In this document: positions 7,090 through 16,232 of the stretch, piece after piece | Position numbering within the stretch: the stretch's first letter is position 1 | How the letters are laid out: each line of letters opens with the position of its first letter | NCBI RefSeq assembly: GCF_000559085.1 | Contig: NZ_JALN02000001.1 | Location: 5,084,001-5,148,000, forward strand | From: Mycolicibacterium aromaticivorans JS19b1 = JCM 16368 | Lineage (GTDB): Bacteria > Actinomycetota > Actinomycetes > Mycobacteriales > Mycobacteriaceae | Length of the DNA stretch: 64,000 bases | Direction of reading: 5' to 3' | Program-made: the position numbers and the translations under genes | Notes under the pieces: generated by a model | Databases searched by the model: none | Told to the model about the DNA's origin: nothing | What the model saw: only the letters and a program-made list of their open reading frames with translations

Positions 7090-9243
7090 GTGGTCCGATT
7101 ATCGGTTGTGCGCTTGCGGAGTTCGCGGCTGCGATCACTGGGGTTTCAATCGAAGCTGCTGCTGATGCTGTTGTCGGTCAGCATCGTCTCGGTCGTGATC
7201 GCGGGTGCCATCGGTTACGTCTCCGGTACGACATCGTTGCGAAATGCCGAGTACCAGCGGCTGACCCAACTTCGGGAATCCCGCGCGCGTGAGATCACCT
7301 CGTTCTACAGCGACATCAGTGACGCGGCATCGATCGTCACCCACGGAACACAGACGATCGCGGCCGCCAATGAATTCGCCAAGGCGTTCGCCGAACTTCA
7401 GACAACGCCGCTGCCGCCGGGCGCCGAACACGCGGTGGCCACGTACTACTCGACGGTGTTCGGCCCGACCCTTGCGCAACGGACAGGCCAGCCCGTCGAC
7501 GCTTCGCTGTTTCAGCCGACCAGTAATGCGGCGACGTACCTTCAGTCCCTGTACACCGTTCCGGCACAAGGAGATTACGAGAAGGCACTGAATCGGTTTT
7601 CGGCCGGCGATCCCAGCGCCTGGTCGGCGGTCAACGCTCGCTACCAACCGTTCTTCGCGGATTTGACCCAACGCTTCAAATTCGAGGACGCGATGATCCT
7701 CGATACCCAGGGCAACGTCGTCTACACGGCATACAAAGGTGTCGACCTCGGGACCAACGTGACCACTGGGCCCTACAGCACGACGGTGTTGGGCACGACG
7801 TATCGGAAGGCGTTGCAGGCGACGTCGATCGATCAGACGTTCATCAGTGACTTCGAGCGCTACGCCCCGTCCTACGGCAGGCCCACGCAGTGGGTGCTCT
7901 CGCCGATCGGGCGCGACGGCGCGATCGCCGGAGTGCTGGCACTGCAGATGTCGCTCGACTCGGTCAACGATGTGATGACCGGGCAGGGACGTTGGGTTCA
8001 AGACGGTCTCGGGCAGTCTGGCGAGACCTACCTCGCCGGACCGGACAAGCTGATGCGGTCGGTGTCGCGCGAATTGCTGACCGACCCGAAGCATTACGCC
8101 GAAGAGGTCATCGCCGATGGAACTCCCGACGACGTGGCCAAGCGCCAAGTCGACGTCAAAGGCAGCGTGCTGTTGCAACCGGTGGACAAGATGGCCGTCA
8201 ACCGGGCACTGATCGGTGAGAGCGGGGTGACCACCGCCCGGGATTACATCGGTCCGGAGGCGCTGGTCGCCTACGCTCCATTGGCCATCCCGGGGCTCGA
8301 CTGGGTGCTGGTGGCCAAGATCGACAAGTCCGAAGCGCTGGCGCCGGTGAACACCTTCGCGCGCAACATCGCGCTGTCGACCGCGGCGATCGTGCTCGCG
8401 GTCTCGCTGCTGGCGTTGTTGTTCAGCCGGATCCTCACCCGGCCGATCAAACGGCTGGCCACCGCGGTTCGTCGGGTGGCCGGCGGCGAACTCGGCGTCA
8501 ATGTTCCGGTCGGGGCGCGAGACGAGATCGGCGAACTGGCTTCGGCTTTCAACGATATGAGCGTGAGTCTGCAAACCAAGCAACACCTCATCGACGAGCA
8601 GCGCCAGGAGAACGACGAACTGCTGGCCAGCCTGATGCCCGAGCCGGTGGCGCGCCGCTACCGAGACGGCGAGGAGAACATCAGCACCCACTACCGCGAT
8701 GTGTCGGTGATCTACGCCCAGCTGCTCGGGTTCGACGAATTCTCCCGGTCGATGCCCAGCGCCGAATCGGTCGCGATGCTCAACTCGCTGGCCGAAGCGT
8801 TCGACGGAGCGGCCGAACGACACGGCGTCGAGCAGGTTCGCAGTATGCAGGACAACGGGCTGCTCGCCACCTGCGGTCTTGTGGTGCCTCGGGTCGACCA
8901 CGCCAGCCGGACGATCGCCTTCGCGAGCGAGATCACCGAGATCGTGCACCGCTTCAACGACCAGCACGACGCCCGGCTGGCGATCCGGGCCGGAATCGAC
9001 AGCGGACCGGTCACCAGCGGCCTGGTGGGCCAGCGGTCCAAGATATATGCACTGTGGGGCGAGGCGGTCGACCTGGCGAACCGGGTGCACGCATCGACCA
9101 AGGCGGCCGGGGTGTTCGTCAGCGACCGGGTGCATGAGGCGGTGGTGGGCATCTACACGTTCTCCGATGCCGGCACACTGTCCGGCGCCGACGGCAACGA
9201 GCCAGTGTGGCGCCTGGACGTCGGAACGCGGCATCCGGCATGA
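7090..9243 (+). CDS. membrane class III nucleotide cyclase-like receptor (Cache/HAMP/cyclase-homology domain)
   Basis: The 717-residue protein has a short N-terminus, a membrane helix near residues 22-45, a large external sensor region (about 46-420, double-Cache-like), a second helix near 424-446 ('AAIVLAVSLLALLF'), a HAMP linker (about 447-500) and a C-terminal class III cyclase homology domain (about 530-705). It resembles M. tuberculosis Rv2435c. Key catalytic positions differ from active cyclases: the first metal Asp is Gln (Q544 in 'YAQLLGF'), the purine-binding Lys position is Arg or Ser (R584/S585), and the transition-state Asn is Asp (D661 in 'WGEAVDLANRV'). The second metal Asp (D588) and the Arg (R665) remain. 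It may be a weak, altered or purely sensory cyclase. It overlaps the channel gene by 4 nt. The GTG start follows a G-rich ribosome site. Confidence 0.88.
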   Translation: MVRLSVVRLRSSRLRSLGFQSKLLLMLLSVSIVSVVIAGAIGYVSGTTSLRNAEYQRLTQLRESRAREITSFYSDISDAASIVTHGTQTIAAANEFAKAFAELQTTPLPPGAEHAVATYYSTVFGPTLAQRTGQPVDASLFQPTSNAATYLQSLYTVPAQGDYEKALNRFSAGDPSAWSAVNARYQPFFADLTQRFKFEDAMILDTQGNVVYTAYKGVDLGTNVTTGPYSTTVLGTTYRKALQATSIDQTFISDFERYAPSYGRPTQWVLSPIGRDGAIAGVLALQMSLDSVNDVMTGQGRWVQDGLGQSGETYLAGPDKLMRSVSRELLTDPKHYAEEVIADGTPDDVAKRQVDVKGSVLLQPVDKMAVNRALIGESGVTTARDYIGPEALVAYAPLAIPGLDWVLVAKIDKSEALAPVNTFARNIALSTAAIVLAVSLLALLFSRILTRPIKRLATAVRRVAGGELGVNVPVGARDEIGELASAFNDMSVSLQTKQHLIDEQRQENDELLASLMPEPVARRYRDGEENISTHYRDVSVIYAQLLGFDEFSRSMPSAESVAMLNSLAEAFDGAAERHGVEQVRSMQDNGLLATCGLVVPRVDHASRTIAFASEITEIVHRFNDQHDARLAIRAGIDSGPVTSGLVGQRSKIYALWGEAVDLANRVHASTKAAGVFVSDRVHEAVVGIYTFSDAGTLSGADGNEPVWRLDVGTRHPA

Positions 9244-10655
9244 GCGGGCTTACCGCACAACCTTGGTTCTGCCCGGCGCTCGGCGTCATCATCGGCTTGC
9301 CGCTGGCACTGCTACTGCTGAACGAGTTGCACGGGGCGCTGGTCCGCCGGGCTAGCTCATACGCTAGACCCGTTGCACTGCTGCGTAATTGGGTCCTTCC
9401 GGCCTGTGCGGTGTACTTGCTTGTGGCGCAGCTGGAACAGGCCGACGTACACGCCACCTGGTCGAAGTTGGCGGCGACGGTGTTCGGCTTCCTGATCATG
9501 CTGTTGTTGCTGTCGGGTGCGAACGCCGCGCTCTTCGGTGAGGCGCGGGCCGGCAGCTGGCGTGAGCGGCTACCCGGGATCTTCATCGATCTGGGCCGGC
9601 TGGTGCTGATCATCCTGGGCGTCGGTCTGCTGCTGTCCTGGGTGTGGGGCGCCAACATCGGCGGCCTGATCGCCGCGGTGGGCGTGACGTCGATCGTGAT
9701 CGGCCTTGCCGTGCAGACGGCAGTCGGCCCTGTCATCGCGGGATTGCTGCTGCTGTTCGAGCAGCCGTTCCGCATCGGCGACTGGCTGGACACCGCTCCG
9801 GCGAAAGGCCGCGTGGTCGAAGTGAACTGGCGGGCGGCGCACATCGACACCGGCAACGGCATCCAGATCGTCCCGAATGCGATGCTGGCCACCGGATCGT
9901 TCACCAACCTCAGCCGGGTGCAGGGTGCGGCGTATCAGGCGACGGCCATGCTGGCGTTCGGCCCCGACGATCCACCGGGCGCGGTGGCATCGGCACTGCT
10001 GGCGGTGGCCACCGGATTGCCGACGCGGCTGGCCCATACACCCGCCAGGGTGGTGTCGCTGGGGGAGGCCAAATACAAAGTCTCGGTACCGATCACCTCA
10101 CCAGCCGACGAGGGACGCACGAAAGCGCTTCTGCTACACCGCGCGTGGTATGCCGCACAGCGGGCCGGACTGCACCTCGACGAGGCCAGCCCCGATCCGG
10201 AGCTGGCCGAGAAATACGTGGGCGCCGCACTTACGCGGGTGGCCGCCGCACTGGGGCTGGACGACGATGCGGTGGCCACCATGGCGGGGCAGGCGCGCCA
10301 ACTGCTTTACGCCGAGGGCGAGATCATCCAGCAGGTCAACAGTGTCCCGGACACAGTCGGGTTCATCACCGCAGGGTCGGTCGGGATGATCGTGTACGCC
10401 GATGACGGCCGAGAACTTCCGCTGGGCAGTCTGGGAGTGGGCGACTACATCGGCGGAACGTCGCTGACCCGCCAGCGGATGATCACCGGCGTGGTCGCGC
10501 TCGCTGACACCACGATCGTCGCTGTGGGCCGCGACGCGATGAACCGGGTGGTGCAGAACAATCCGCGGCTGGCCCGCCAGATCGGCGGTGCCATCGAAAT
10601 GCGCCGCAAGGCCGCAACGGACGCCCTGGCCGAGGCGGCGGCGGGGGTGCGTTAG
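9240..10655 (+). CDS. MscS-family mechanosensitive channel with C-terminal cyclic-nucleotide-binding-like domain
   Basis: The 471-residue protein has four or five membrane helices in the first 170 residues. A pore-lining MscS helix ('GLIAAVGVTSIVIGLAVQTAVG', near 140-160) is followed by the cytoplasmic beta domain ('FEQPFRIGDWLDT', 'IQIVPNAML'). The last 120 residues form a cNMP-binding-like jelly roll ('LLYAEGEIIQQVNS' to 'AMNRVVQNNPRLARQIGG'). The usual phosphate-binding cassette (Gly-Glu ... Arg-x-Ala) is poorly kept: 'YIGGTSLTRQRMITG' has Gly-Gly instead of Gly-Glu. The protein resembles M. tuberculosis Rv2434c. The ATGA overlap with the cyclase-like gene implies coupled translation and a receptor-channel pair responding to osmotic or chemical signals. 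Confidence 0.88.
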   Translation: MSGLTAQPWFCPALGVIIGLPLALLLLNELHGALVRRASSYARPVALLRNWVLPACAVYLLVAQLEQADVHATWSKLAATVFGFLIMLLLLSGANAALFGEARAGSWRERLPGIFIDLGRLVLIILGVGLLLSWVWGANIGGLIAAVGVTSIVIGLAVQTAVGPVIAGLLLLFEQPFRIGDWLDTAPAKGRVVEVNWRAAHIDTGNGIQIVPNAMLATGSFTNLSRVQGAAYQATAMLAFGPDDPPGAVASALLAVATGLPTRLAHTPARVVSLGEAKYKVSVPITSPADEGRTKALLLHRAWYAAQRAGLHLDEASPDPELAEKYVGAALTRVAAALGLDDDAVATMAGQARQLLYAEGEIIQQVNSVPDTVGFITAGSVGMIVYADDGRELPLGSLGVGDYIGGTSLTRQRMITGVVALADTTIVAVGRDAMNRVVQNNPRLARQIGGAIEMRRKAATDALAEAAAGVR

Positions 10656-10728
10656 CGTCGAGCGTGCGGCTTATCGTCGGCGAAATGGCCGCGCACCACC
10701 GACAACGCCCACGTTCGGCGGATTGTGC

Positions 10729-11184
10729 TCAGCGCACACGCCGGACAGGCCGCGTCTCGATCGCGTCGATGGTCAGGGCCCGCCGGGTCAGCACCCAACC
10801 CGGCTCGGCGCGCTGGTACTCGTCGTCGTAGTGCAGGTACCACACCAGATCGGTGATGCCGTCGGTGCGGCGACTGAAGTGGTGCGCGGTCGCCGCGATA
10901 CGTCCCTGCGCGACAGCGGAATTCGAGCCGGCCGCATAGACCTCGGAGTCGATGCTGTGGTGTGTCCGCCCGACGCTGGTCACCGCGGCGAGCGCGTCGC
11001 GAATGGCGTCAGGACCGCGGTGCGACCGTGCCGGAGTCAGCACATCCGGCGGATCCGGCAGGACCAATTCGCCGTCCGCCGCGAACAATCCGATCACGGT
11101 CTCGACATCCCGGTCGTCGACCGCCGCCGCGTACCGATGCACCACGCACGACAGGCCCGAGCGGTCGGCGACCGAAAGACTCAC
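10729..11184 (-). CDS. SnoaL-like (NTF2-fold) protein
   Basis: This 151-residue protein has the SnoaL_4/NTF2 cone fold pattern: 'VVHRYAAAVDDRDVETVIGLFAADGEL' near the N-terminus, 'GPDAIRDAL' and a C-terminal block of strands with 'DLVWYLHYDDEYQR'. Family members bind or isomerise small polycyclic or aromatic compounds; no specific reaction can be assigned. It starts with GTG in a 4-nt overlap with the upstream LLM oxidoreductase, so the two are one operon and may act on the same substrate. The gene is convergent with the channel gene across 73 bp, in which I see no certain feature. Confidence 0.8.
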   Translation of the reverse strand: MSLSVADRSGLSCVVHRYAAAVDDRDVETVIGLFAADGELVLPDPPDVLTPARSHRGPDAIRDALAAVTSVGRTHHSIDSEVYAAGSNSAVAQGRIAATAHHFSRRTDGITDLVWYLHYDDEYQRAEPGWVLTRRALTIDAIETRPVRRVR

Positions 11185-12062
11185 GGCCGCAATCCCAGCC
11201 GCTGCGCGCAGGCCGACAGGAGGTCTTTGGCCTCGTCGATCTCGGTGACTGCAGGCATCCCTAGCACCAGCCGGCCGGCCCCGACCTCGGCCAACCGCGC
11301 GGCCCGGTCTGCGTCGACCTTGGTCACCAGATGGCCCAGCGACAGCTCGAGGGAGGCCGGGTCACGTCCGGCATCCTCTGCGGCCAGTCGCATCACCTCG
11401 ATGAGCGTCGCGAGCTCGGCGCCGCCGACCCCGAGTGGCTGGAAACCGTCACCGAGACGCCCGGCCCGCCGTGCCGCCAACCGGCTGTGTCCACCGATAT
11501 GAATCGGAATACCCTCGGCTGCAACCGGTTTCGGGTATGACATCGCATGGTCGAAGTCATAGAACTCGCCGTGATGGCTCACGCCACCGGGATTGTCTGC
11601 CCACAGCTCCCGCAGCACCTCGATCTGCTCGTCCGCGCGACGGCCCCGGCTGGTGAAACCTGCTCCGCAGGCTTCGATCTCCTCCCGCAACCAACCGACC
11701 CCGACGCACAGTCGCAGCCGTCCGCCGGACAGCATGTCGACGGTGGCGGCCCGCTTGGCCAGCATCACCGGATGATGGTTGGGCAACACCAGCACCCCGG
11801 TGGCCAAACCCAACGTCGTGGTTTGACCGGCCAGGAACGCCAGCATCTCCAGCGGGTCGGGGACCGGGCACTCCGGGGCCACCTCGACCCGGCCTGACGG
11901 GTCGTACGGATACACGCTGGTGTACTCCGTCACCAGCACCGTGTGCTCGGCCATGATGATCGACTCGAAGCCACACGCCTCGAGATGGCGGGCGAACTCC
12001 GTCATCCACACGGGGTCCGCGGTGACCCCCGCGGCAATGGGAGCGACGACGGCGAACTTCAC
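11181..12062 (-). CDS. LLM-class (luciferase-like) F420- or flavin-dependent oxidoreductase
   Basis: The 293-residue protein is a luciferase-like TIM barrel. 'MKFAVVAPIAAG' and 'HLEACGFESIIMAEH' at the N-terminus, 'ATGVLVLPNHHPVMLAKRAATVDMLSGGRL' with 'LCVGVGWLREEIEACG' near residues 90-135, and 'PIHIGGHS' near 195 match the mycobacterial TIGR03619-type LLM group, most of which use coenzyme F420. The substrate is unknown. It overlaps the SnoaL-like gene by 4 nt. Upstream, 9 bp separate it from the Nudix stop, so a longer minus-strand operon that includes the Nudix gene and malQ is likely. Confidence 0.87.
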   Translation of the reverse strand: MKFAVVAPIAAGVTADPVWMTEFARHLEACGFESIIMAEHTVLVTEYTSVYPYDPSGRVEVAPECPVPDPLEMLAFLAGQTTTLGLATGVLVLPNHHPVMLAKRAATVDMLSGGRLRLCVGVGWLREEIEACGAGFTSRGRRADEQIEVLRELWADNPGGVSHHGEFYDFDHAMSYPKPVAAEGIPIHIGGHSRLAARRAGRLGDGFQPLGVGGAELATLIEVMRLAAEDAGRDPASLELSLGHLVTKVDADRAARLAEVGAGRLVLGMPAVTEIDEAKDLLSACAQRLGLRP

Positions 12063-12071
12063 GTCGTGAGG

Positions 12072-12569
12072 CTAACCCTCGGGCTCCGGGTCACCTTCGT
12101 CCAGTCCCGGCAGATGAGCCATCAGCCGGTCCAGGAACACCACATGGCCCTTGAGTAACTTGCGGCGTGCCCGCGCCACCGGGAACCACCCCACCCGGTC
12201 CAGTTCGGGGAACTCCTGCATTCGCCCCGAACCCTTCGGCCATTCCAGGGTGAAGGTATTGCTCTGTGCCCCGGTCACGTCCAGGTCGGCCTCGACGGCG
12301 AAGACGGTCAGCACCTTGCCGCTCGGCTGCTTGACCGCATCGAACTCGATCCGGACGCCTTGCGGCACATCGGATCCCAACTCTTCGGCGAACTCACGCC
12401 GTGCGGCGTCCCACGCGTCGTCGGTATCGGGGTCGTACTCGCCCTTGGGAATCGACCACGCGCCGTCATCCTTGCGTGCCCAGAACGGACCACCGGGATG
12501 GCCGATGAGAACCTCCGCGACGCCGTCGACATGTCGGTGCAGCAGCACACCGGCGCTGTATTTCGGCAC
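12072..12569 (-). CDS. Nudix hydrolase
   Basis: The 165-residue protein carries a Nudix box ending 'REFAEELG' (near residues 58-65), preceded by 'WSIPKGEYDPDTDDAWDAAR'. The spacing to the first Gly is a little longer than the classical GX5EX7REUXEEXGU, as in a common actinobacterial subgroup. Such enzymes split nucleoside diphosphates linked to another group; the substrate is not evident. The C-terminus is acidic ('GLDEGDPEPEG'). The gene starts 2 bp after the malQ stop and is presumably co-transcribed with it. Confidence 0.87.
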   Translation of the reverse strand: MPKYSAGVLLHRHVDGVAEVLIGHPGGPFWARKDDGAWSIPKGEYDPDTDDAWDAARREFAEELGSDVPQGVRIEFDAVKQPSGKVLTVFAVEADLDVTGAQSNTFTLEWPKGSGRMQEFPELDRVGWFPVARARRKLLKGHVVFLDRLMAHLPGLDEGDPEPEG

Positions 12570-12571
12570 CG

Positions 12572-14704
12572 CTACTCCGGGTGTGGCGCGGTCGCGGACT
12601 GCATCACCGCCGCCAGCGCCTGCGCCCGCGGGTCGGTCAGCACATCCTCGAGCAGCAGCGGCGAACCGTCGGGCCCGGTCAGCGGGACGCGCCAGTTCGG
12701 GTACTCGTCGGTGGTGCCTGGCTGATTCTGGGTGCGCCGGTCGCCCACCGCGTCGGTCAACGCCAGCGCGAGCAGCCGCGAGGGGGTCCGGGCCAGATAC
12801 CGGTACAACGCCAGGATCACCTGCTCCTCGTCGGCGTCGTCGCCCAGGAGGCCGACCCGGCGAAGCTCGGCCAGCCAGGCCGACTGGTCGGCGCGGTCGT
12901 CGGCGAGCTCTTCGGCCGCCGGGCGGGTGAGCAGACCGAGCTCGTCACGCAGCCGCACGTGCTCACCGGCGAGATAACCGGCCGTCGGCGGCAGGTCGTG
13001 CGTGGTCACCGAGGACAAGCACAACTCTCGCCAGTGCTCGGCAGGCAGCGGGCCGCCGCCGGAGTCGCGGTCCAGTTCGAACCACAGGATCGACGTGCCC
13101 AGCAGGCCGCGAGCCCTCAGGTAGTCACGCACCCACGGTTCCACCGTGCCCAGATCCTCGCCGACGACGACGGCTCCGGCCCGGTGCGCTTCGAGCGCGA
13201 CGATCCCGATCATCGCGTCGTGGTTGTAGCGCACATAGGTGCCCTTCGTCGGCGCGGCGCCGGACGGGATCCACCACAGCCGGAACAGTCCGATGATGTG
13301 ATCGATGCGCACCCCGCCGGCGTGCCGGAGGATCGCCGCGATCAGGTCCCGAAAAGGTTGGTAGCCAAGCTCTTCGAGCTGGTCGGGCCGCCAAGGTGGT
13401 TGTGACCAGTTCTGGCCCAGCTGGTTGAACTCGTCGGGCGGGGCCCCGGCGGCGACCCCGGTGGCCAACACGTTCTGCAATGCCCAGGCGTCCGCGCCGT
13501 CGGGATGAACGCCGACGGCCAGGTCGTGCATGATTCCCAGCGCCATCCCGGTGCGGACGGCCTGGGACTGCGCGACGGCCAGCTGATCGTCGAGCTGCCA
13601 CTGCAGCCAGCGGTGGAAGTCCACCGCCGAGCCGTGCCGGTGGACAAACTCGGCCACGTCGGGGCTGCCCGGATGTCGCAGCCCTTTCGGCCACTTCCGC
13701 CAGTTGCCGCCGTACTTCTCGGCCAGCGCCGACCAGGTGGCGAAGTCGTCGAGAGCCTGGCCTTCCCGCTGCTTGAATGCCTCGAAGGCCAGCTCGCGGC
13801 CCGCCGACCGAGGAACCCGGTAAATCGCTTTCAGCGCAGTACGTTTCGCAGCCCACGCCGAGTCGCGGTCGATGGCGTCGATCTTGCGTGACCGGGCCTG
13901 AACCGCGGCCCGCAGCTTCCACACCCGCCCGCGCTTGGGCAGCTGAGCGAACTCGGGAACGGACTCGACGCGCAGGTAGATCGGATTGCTGAACCGCCGT
14001 GACGTCGGCAGGTAGGGGGAGGGCTCCATCGGCCGGGTCGGTGCGGCCGCCTGCAGTGGATTGACCAGTATGTAACCGGCCCCGTGGCGCGCCCCGGCCC
14101 ACACAGCCAGATCGGTGAGGTCACCAAGATCGCCTACGCCCCAGGAGTTTTCGGAGCGCACACTATAGATCTGGGTGGCCAGGCCCCACGCTCTCCGCGC
14201 GCCGAGCCGTTCCGGCAGCCCAAGCCAGGCCGGGGTGATGATCAGCGGCGTACTGAACTCCTGACCACCCGAGCTGAGATGAACGCTGTGGTAGCCGAGC
14301 GGCAGATCGGCGGGAAGCACGAACGTCGCCTCACCAACCAGCCTGCCGTCCACGTCGTGCGGCGGGGTGAAGTTGTCGGCTTGGCGCACCCCGGTGCGCA
14401 CCGTGCCGTCCTCAAGTCGAACCCAGACGTGCGCCGGGTCGCCGTGGGTGACGTGCGCCCAGAACGAGGTCTCGCTGTCGGCGCGCCCGATCACCGTCGG
14501 CGGCAGTGACCGGGACCAATACCGGGTGTTGTCGGCCGAAAGCGCTGCGGCGCGGCCCTCTTCGGTGCGGGCCTCGACACCGAGCGCGGCCAGCACCGCC
14601 ACCAGGGTGTCCTCCTCGACCGGCACGGACCGCCCGGTCCAGTCGTAGTACTCGGTGGCCACACCGAACCGATGGGCGAGTTCGGCCAGCGACGAAGCAG
14701 TCAT
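12572..14704 (-). CDS. malQ: 4-alpha-glucanotransferase (amylomaltase)
   Basis: MalQ transfers maltosyl and longer glucan units between alpha-1,4-glucans and is part of maltodextrin/glycogen recycling. The 710 residues match mycobacterial MalQ: an N-terminal beta-sandwich-type extension of about 150 residues, then the GH77 barrel. Catalytic signatures are the nucleophile region 'VRIDHIIGLFRLWW', the acid/base 'VVGEDLGTVEPW' and 'TTHDLPP'. I use the ATG at 14704 ('MTASSLAELAHRFG'); an ATG three codons upstream (14713) is possible. The frame stays open far upstream, but that part lies opposite the MFS gene and is not credible coding sequence. Confidence 0.93.
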   Translation of the reverse strand: MTASSLAELAHRFGVATEYYDWTGRSVPVEEDTLVAVLAALGVEARTEEGRAAALSADNTRYWSRSLPPTVIGRADSETSFWAHVTHGDPAHVWVRLEDGTVRTGVRQADNFTPPHDVDGRLVGEATFVLPADLPLGYHSVHLSSGGQEFSTPLIITPAWLGLPERLGARRAWGLATQIYSVRSENSWGVGDLGDLTDLAVWAGARHGAGYILVNPLQAAAPTRPMEPSPYLPTSRRFSNPIYLRVESVPEFAQLPKRGRVWKLRAAVQARSRKIDAIDRDSAWAAKRTALKAIYRVPRSAGRELAFEAFKQREGQALDDFATWSALAEKYGGNWRKWPKGLRHPGSPDVAEFVHRHGSAVDFHRWLQWQLDDQLAVAQSQAVRTGMALGIMHDLAVGVHPDGADAWALQNVLATGVAAGAPPDEFNQLGQNWSQPPWRPDQLEELGYQPFRDLIAAILRHAGGVRIDHIIGLFRLWWIPSGAAPTKGTYVRYNHDAMIGIVALEAHRAGAVVVGEDLGTVEPWVRDYLRARGLLGTSILWFELDRDSGGGPLPAEHWRELCLSSVTTHDLPPTAGYLAGEHVRLRDELGLLTRPAAEELADDRADQSAWLAELRRVGLLGDDADEEQVILALYRYLARTPSRLLALALTDAVGDRRTQNQPGTTDEYPNWRVPLTGPDGSPLLLEDVLTDPRAQALAAVMQSATAPHPE

Positions 14705-14743
14705 GTGTGCCATCTTGCTCGGTTGGCCGTAACCTCGCCTCAC

Positions 14744-15937
14744 ATGGGCGGCCCCGGACTCGCTGTGCGAAATCGGCGAGCCCGAATCGCCAGCGCCGCG
14801 CTGTTCCTGACCAACGGCGCGCTGTTCGCCAACCTGCTGCCGCGCCTCCCCGAGATCAAGGCTGATCTCGGCTTGTCCAACTCGGCGTTCGGTCTGGCGG
14901 TGGCCGCGTTCTCGGCGGGTGCGCTCCTGACCGGGGTGACCGCCGCGGCCCTGGTCCGCCGGTACCGCTCCTCGGTGGTGGCCGTCGCGGGCAGCGTGCT
15001 GATCGCCGTCTTCACGATCGCCGCCGGCCTGGCACCCACCGGCCCGACGCTGGCGGCCGCGCTGTTCTGCGCCGGTGCGGCCGACTCGGTGACCGACGTC
15101 GCCCAGAACGTGCACGGGCTGCGCGTGCAACGCGCGTACGGCCGCTTCATCATCAACTCGCTGCACGCGGTGTGGTCGTCGGGAGCGGTGCTCGGTGGCC
15201 TGATCGGCGCGGGCGCAATCTATCTCGGCATTCCCCGCGTCGCGCAGCTCTCGGGATCCGCTCTGCTGTTCAGCGCGGTGTGCCTGGTCGCCTACCGGTA
15301 CCTGCTGCCCGGTCCCGACCACGACCACATCGAAACCCCGGCGGGCGAGCGGGCCACGGCCCCGGCGGGCCGCAGTGTTCACCTCGCATTGGCCGCGCTG
15401 GTGGCCATTGCGATCGCCGGTGCCGCCGTCGAGGACGCGGGCAGTTCGTGGGCCACGTTGTATCTGCGAGATTCGTTGTCGGCACCCGCGGCGCTCGCTG
15501 CGTTCGGCTACGTCGCTCTGGTCGGCTTCCAGTTCATCGGCCGCCTCGTCGGCGACCGGCTGACCGACCGATGGGGGCCGTGCACGGTGGCCCGGGCCGG
15601 CGGCGTGATCGTCGCCGCCGGCATGGCGGGCGCCCTGGCCTTCCCCAGCATCCCCGGCACCATCGCGGGATTCGCCGCCGCCGGATTCGGCTCGGCCACC
15701 CTGGTACCCGGTGCCATGCACGCCGCCGACGAGCTGCCCGGACTGCGGCCGGGCACCGGGCTGACAGTGCTGACCTGGCTGATGCGCGTCGGCTTCCTCG
15801 GCTCACCGATCCTCGTGGGCGCGCTCGCCGACGCCGTGTCGCTGCGAGTCGGTCTGCTGACCGTTCCGGTGGCGGGGCTGGCGGCAGTCCTGCTGGCCCG
15901 GGCTCTCAGCCCGCCGCGCCGGTCAATTCGATCGTGA
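14744..15937 (+). CDS. MFS transporter (YbjJ-like)
   Basis: The 397-residue protein has about 12 hydrophobic segments and a major-facilitator layout: 'SAALFLTNGALFANLLPRLPEI' in helix 1, an 'LVRRYRS' loop between helices 2 and 3 and 'GRLVGDRLTDRWG' as the equivalent loop in the second half. Substrate unknown; the subgroup is often annotated as sugar or drug efflux. I chose ATG 14744 because earlier starts overlap the malQ start region. The divergent malQ start is 39 bp away, so the two promoters share a very short region. Its last 32 bp overlap antisense with the end of the SMR gene. Confidence 0.85.
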   Translation: MGGPGLAVRNRRARIASAALFLTNGALFANLLPRLPEIKADLGLSNSAFGLAVAAFSAGALLTGVTAAALVRRYRSSVVAVAGSVLIAVFTIAAGLAPTGPTLAAALFCAGAADSVTDVAQNVHGLRVQRAYGRFIINSLHAVWSSGAVLGGLIGAGAIYLGIPRVAQLSGSALLFSAVCLVAYRYLLPGPDHDHIETPAGERATAPAGRSVHLALAALVAIAIAGAAVEDAGSSWATLYLRDSLSAPAALAAFGYVALVGFQFIGRLVGDRLTDRWGPCTVARAGGVIVAAGMAGALAFPSIPGTIAGFAAAGFGSATLVPGAMHAADELPGLRPGTGLTVLTWLMRVGFLGSPILVGALADAVSLRVGLLTVPVAGLAAVLLARALSPPRRSIRS

Positions 15938-16232
15938 GCACGCCCGCGATGATCAGCGCGATGCCGCCCATCATCAGCGGGGTCAGCGGCTCGGCGAACA
16001 GCACCCGGGCGATCACCGCGATCAGCGCGACGCCGGCCGCCGACCACACGCCGTATGCCACCCCGACCGGCATGCCCAGCGACAGCGTCACCGACAGCAG
16101 CGTGAACGACACCAGATAGCCGAGCAGCATCGGTGCGACCCACGCCTTCTTGCGGAAGCCGTCCGAGGCGCGCAGACACAGGGTCGCGCACACCTCGATG
16201 AGGATGGCCCCGGCCAGCGTCAGCCACATCAT
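15906..16232 (-). CDS. small multidrug resistance (SMR) transporter subunit
   Basis: The 108 residues form four membrane helices with the SMR essentials: the membrane-embedded glutamate in helix 1 ('ILIEVCATLCLRASDGF') and 'GMPVGVAYGVWSAAGV' in helix 3. SMR proteins are proton-coupled exporters of cationic compounds or guanidinium-type metabolites. It starts in a 4-nt overlap with a second SMR gene, which suggests that the two form a hetero-oligomeric pair of the EbrAB/YkkCD kind. The 3' end overlaps the convergent MFS gene by 32 bp. Confidence 0.87.
   Translation of the reverse strand: MMWLTLAGAILIEVCATLCLRASDGFRKKAWVAPMLLGYLVSFTLLSVTLSLGMPVGVAYGVWSAAGVALIAVIARVLFAEPLTPLMMGGIALIIAGVLTIELTGAAG

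Noticed and set aside
7135..9234. Long open frame on the minus strand opposite the cyclase-like gene
   Set aside because: Its composition (Arg, Gly, His, Gln rich, no domain) is that of a high-GC antisense shadow, and the plus strand has clear domains.
10656..10728. Imperfect GTGCGGC/GCCGCGCAC stem between convergent genes as a terminator
   Set aside because: The arms need a 2-nt bulge and the loop is long; it is too weak to call.
14705..15721. Open minus-strand frame extending malQ upstream by about 340 codons
   Set aside because: It is low in hydrophobic residues, rich in Arg/Gly/Gln and lies exactly opposite the MFS gene. MalQ orthologues begin near 14704.
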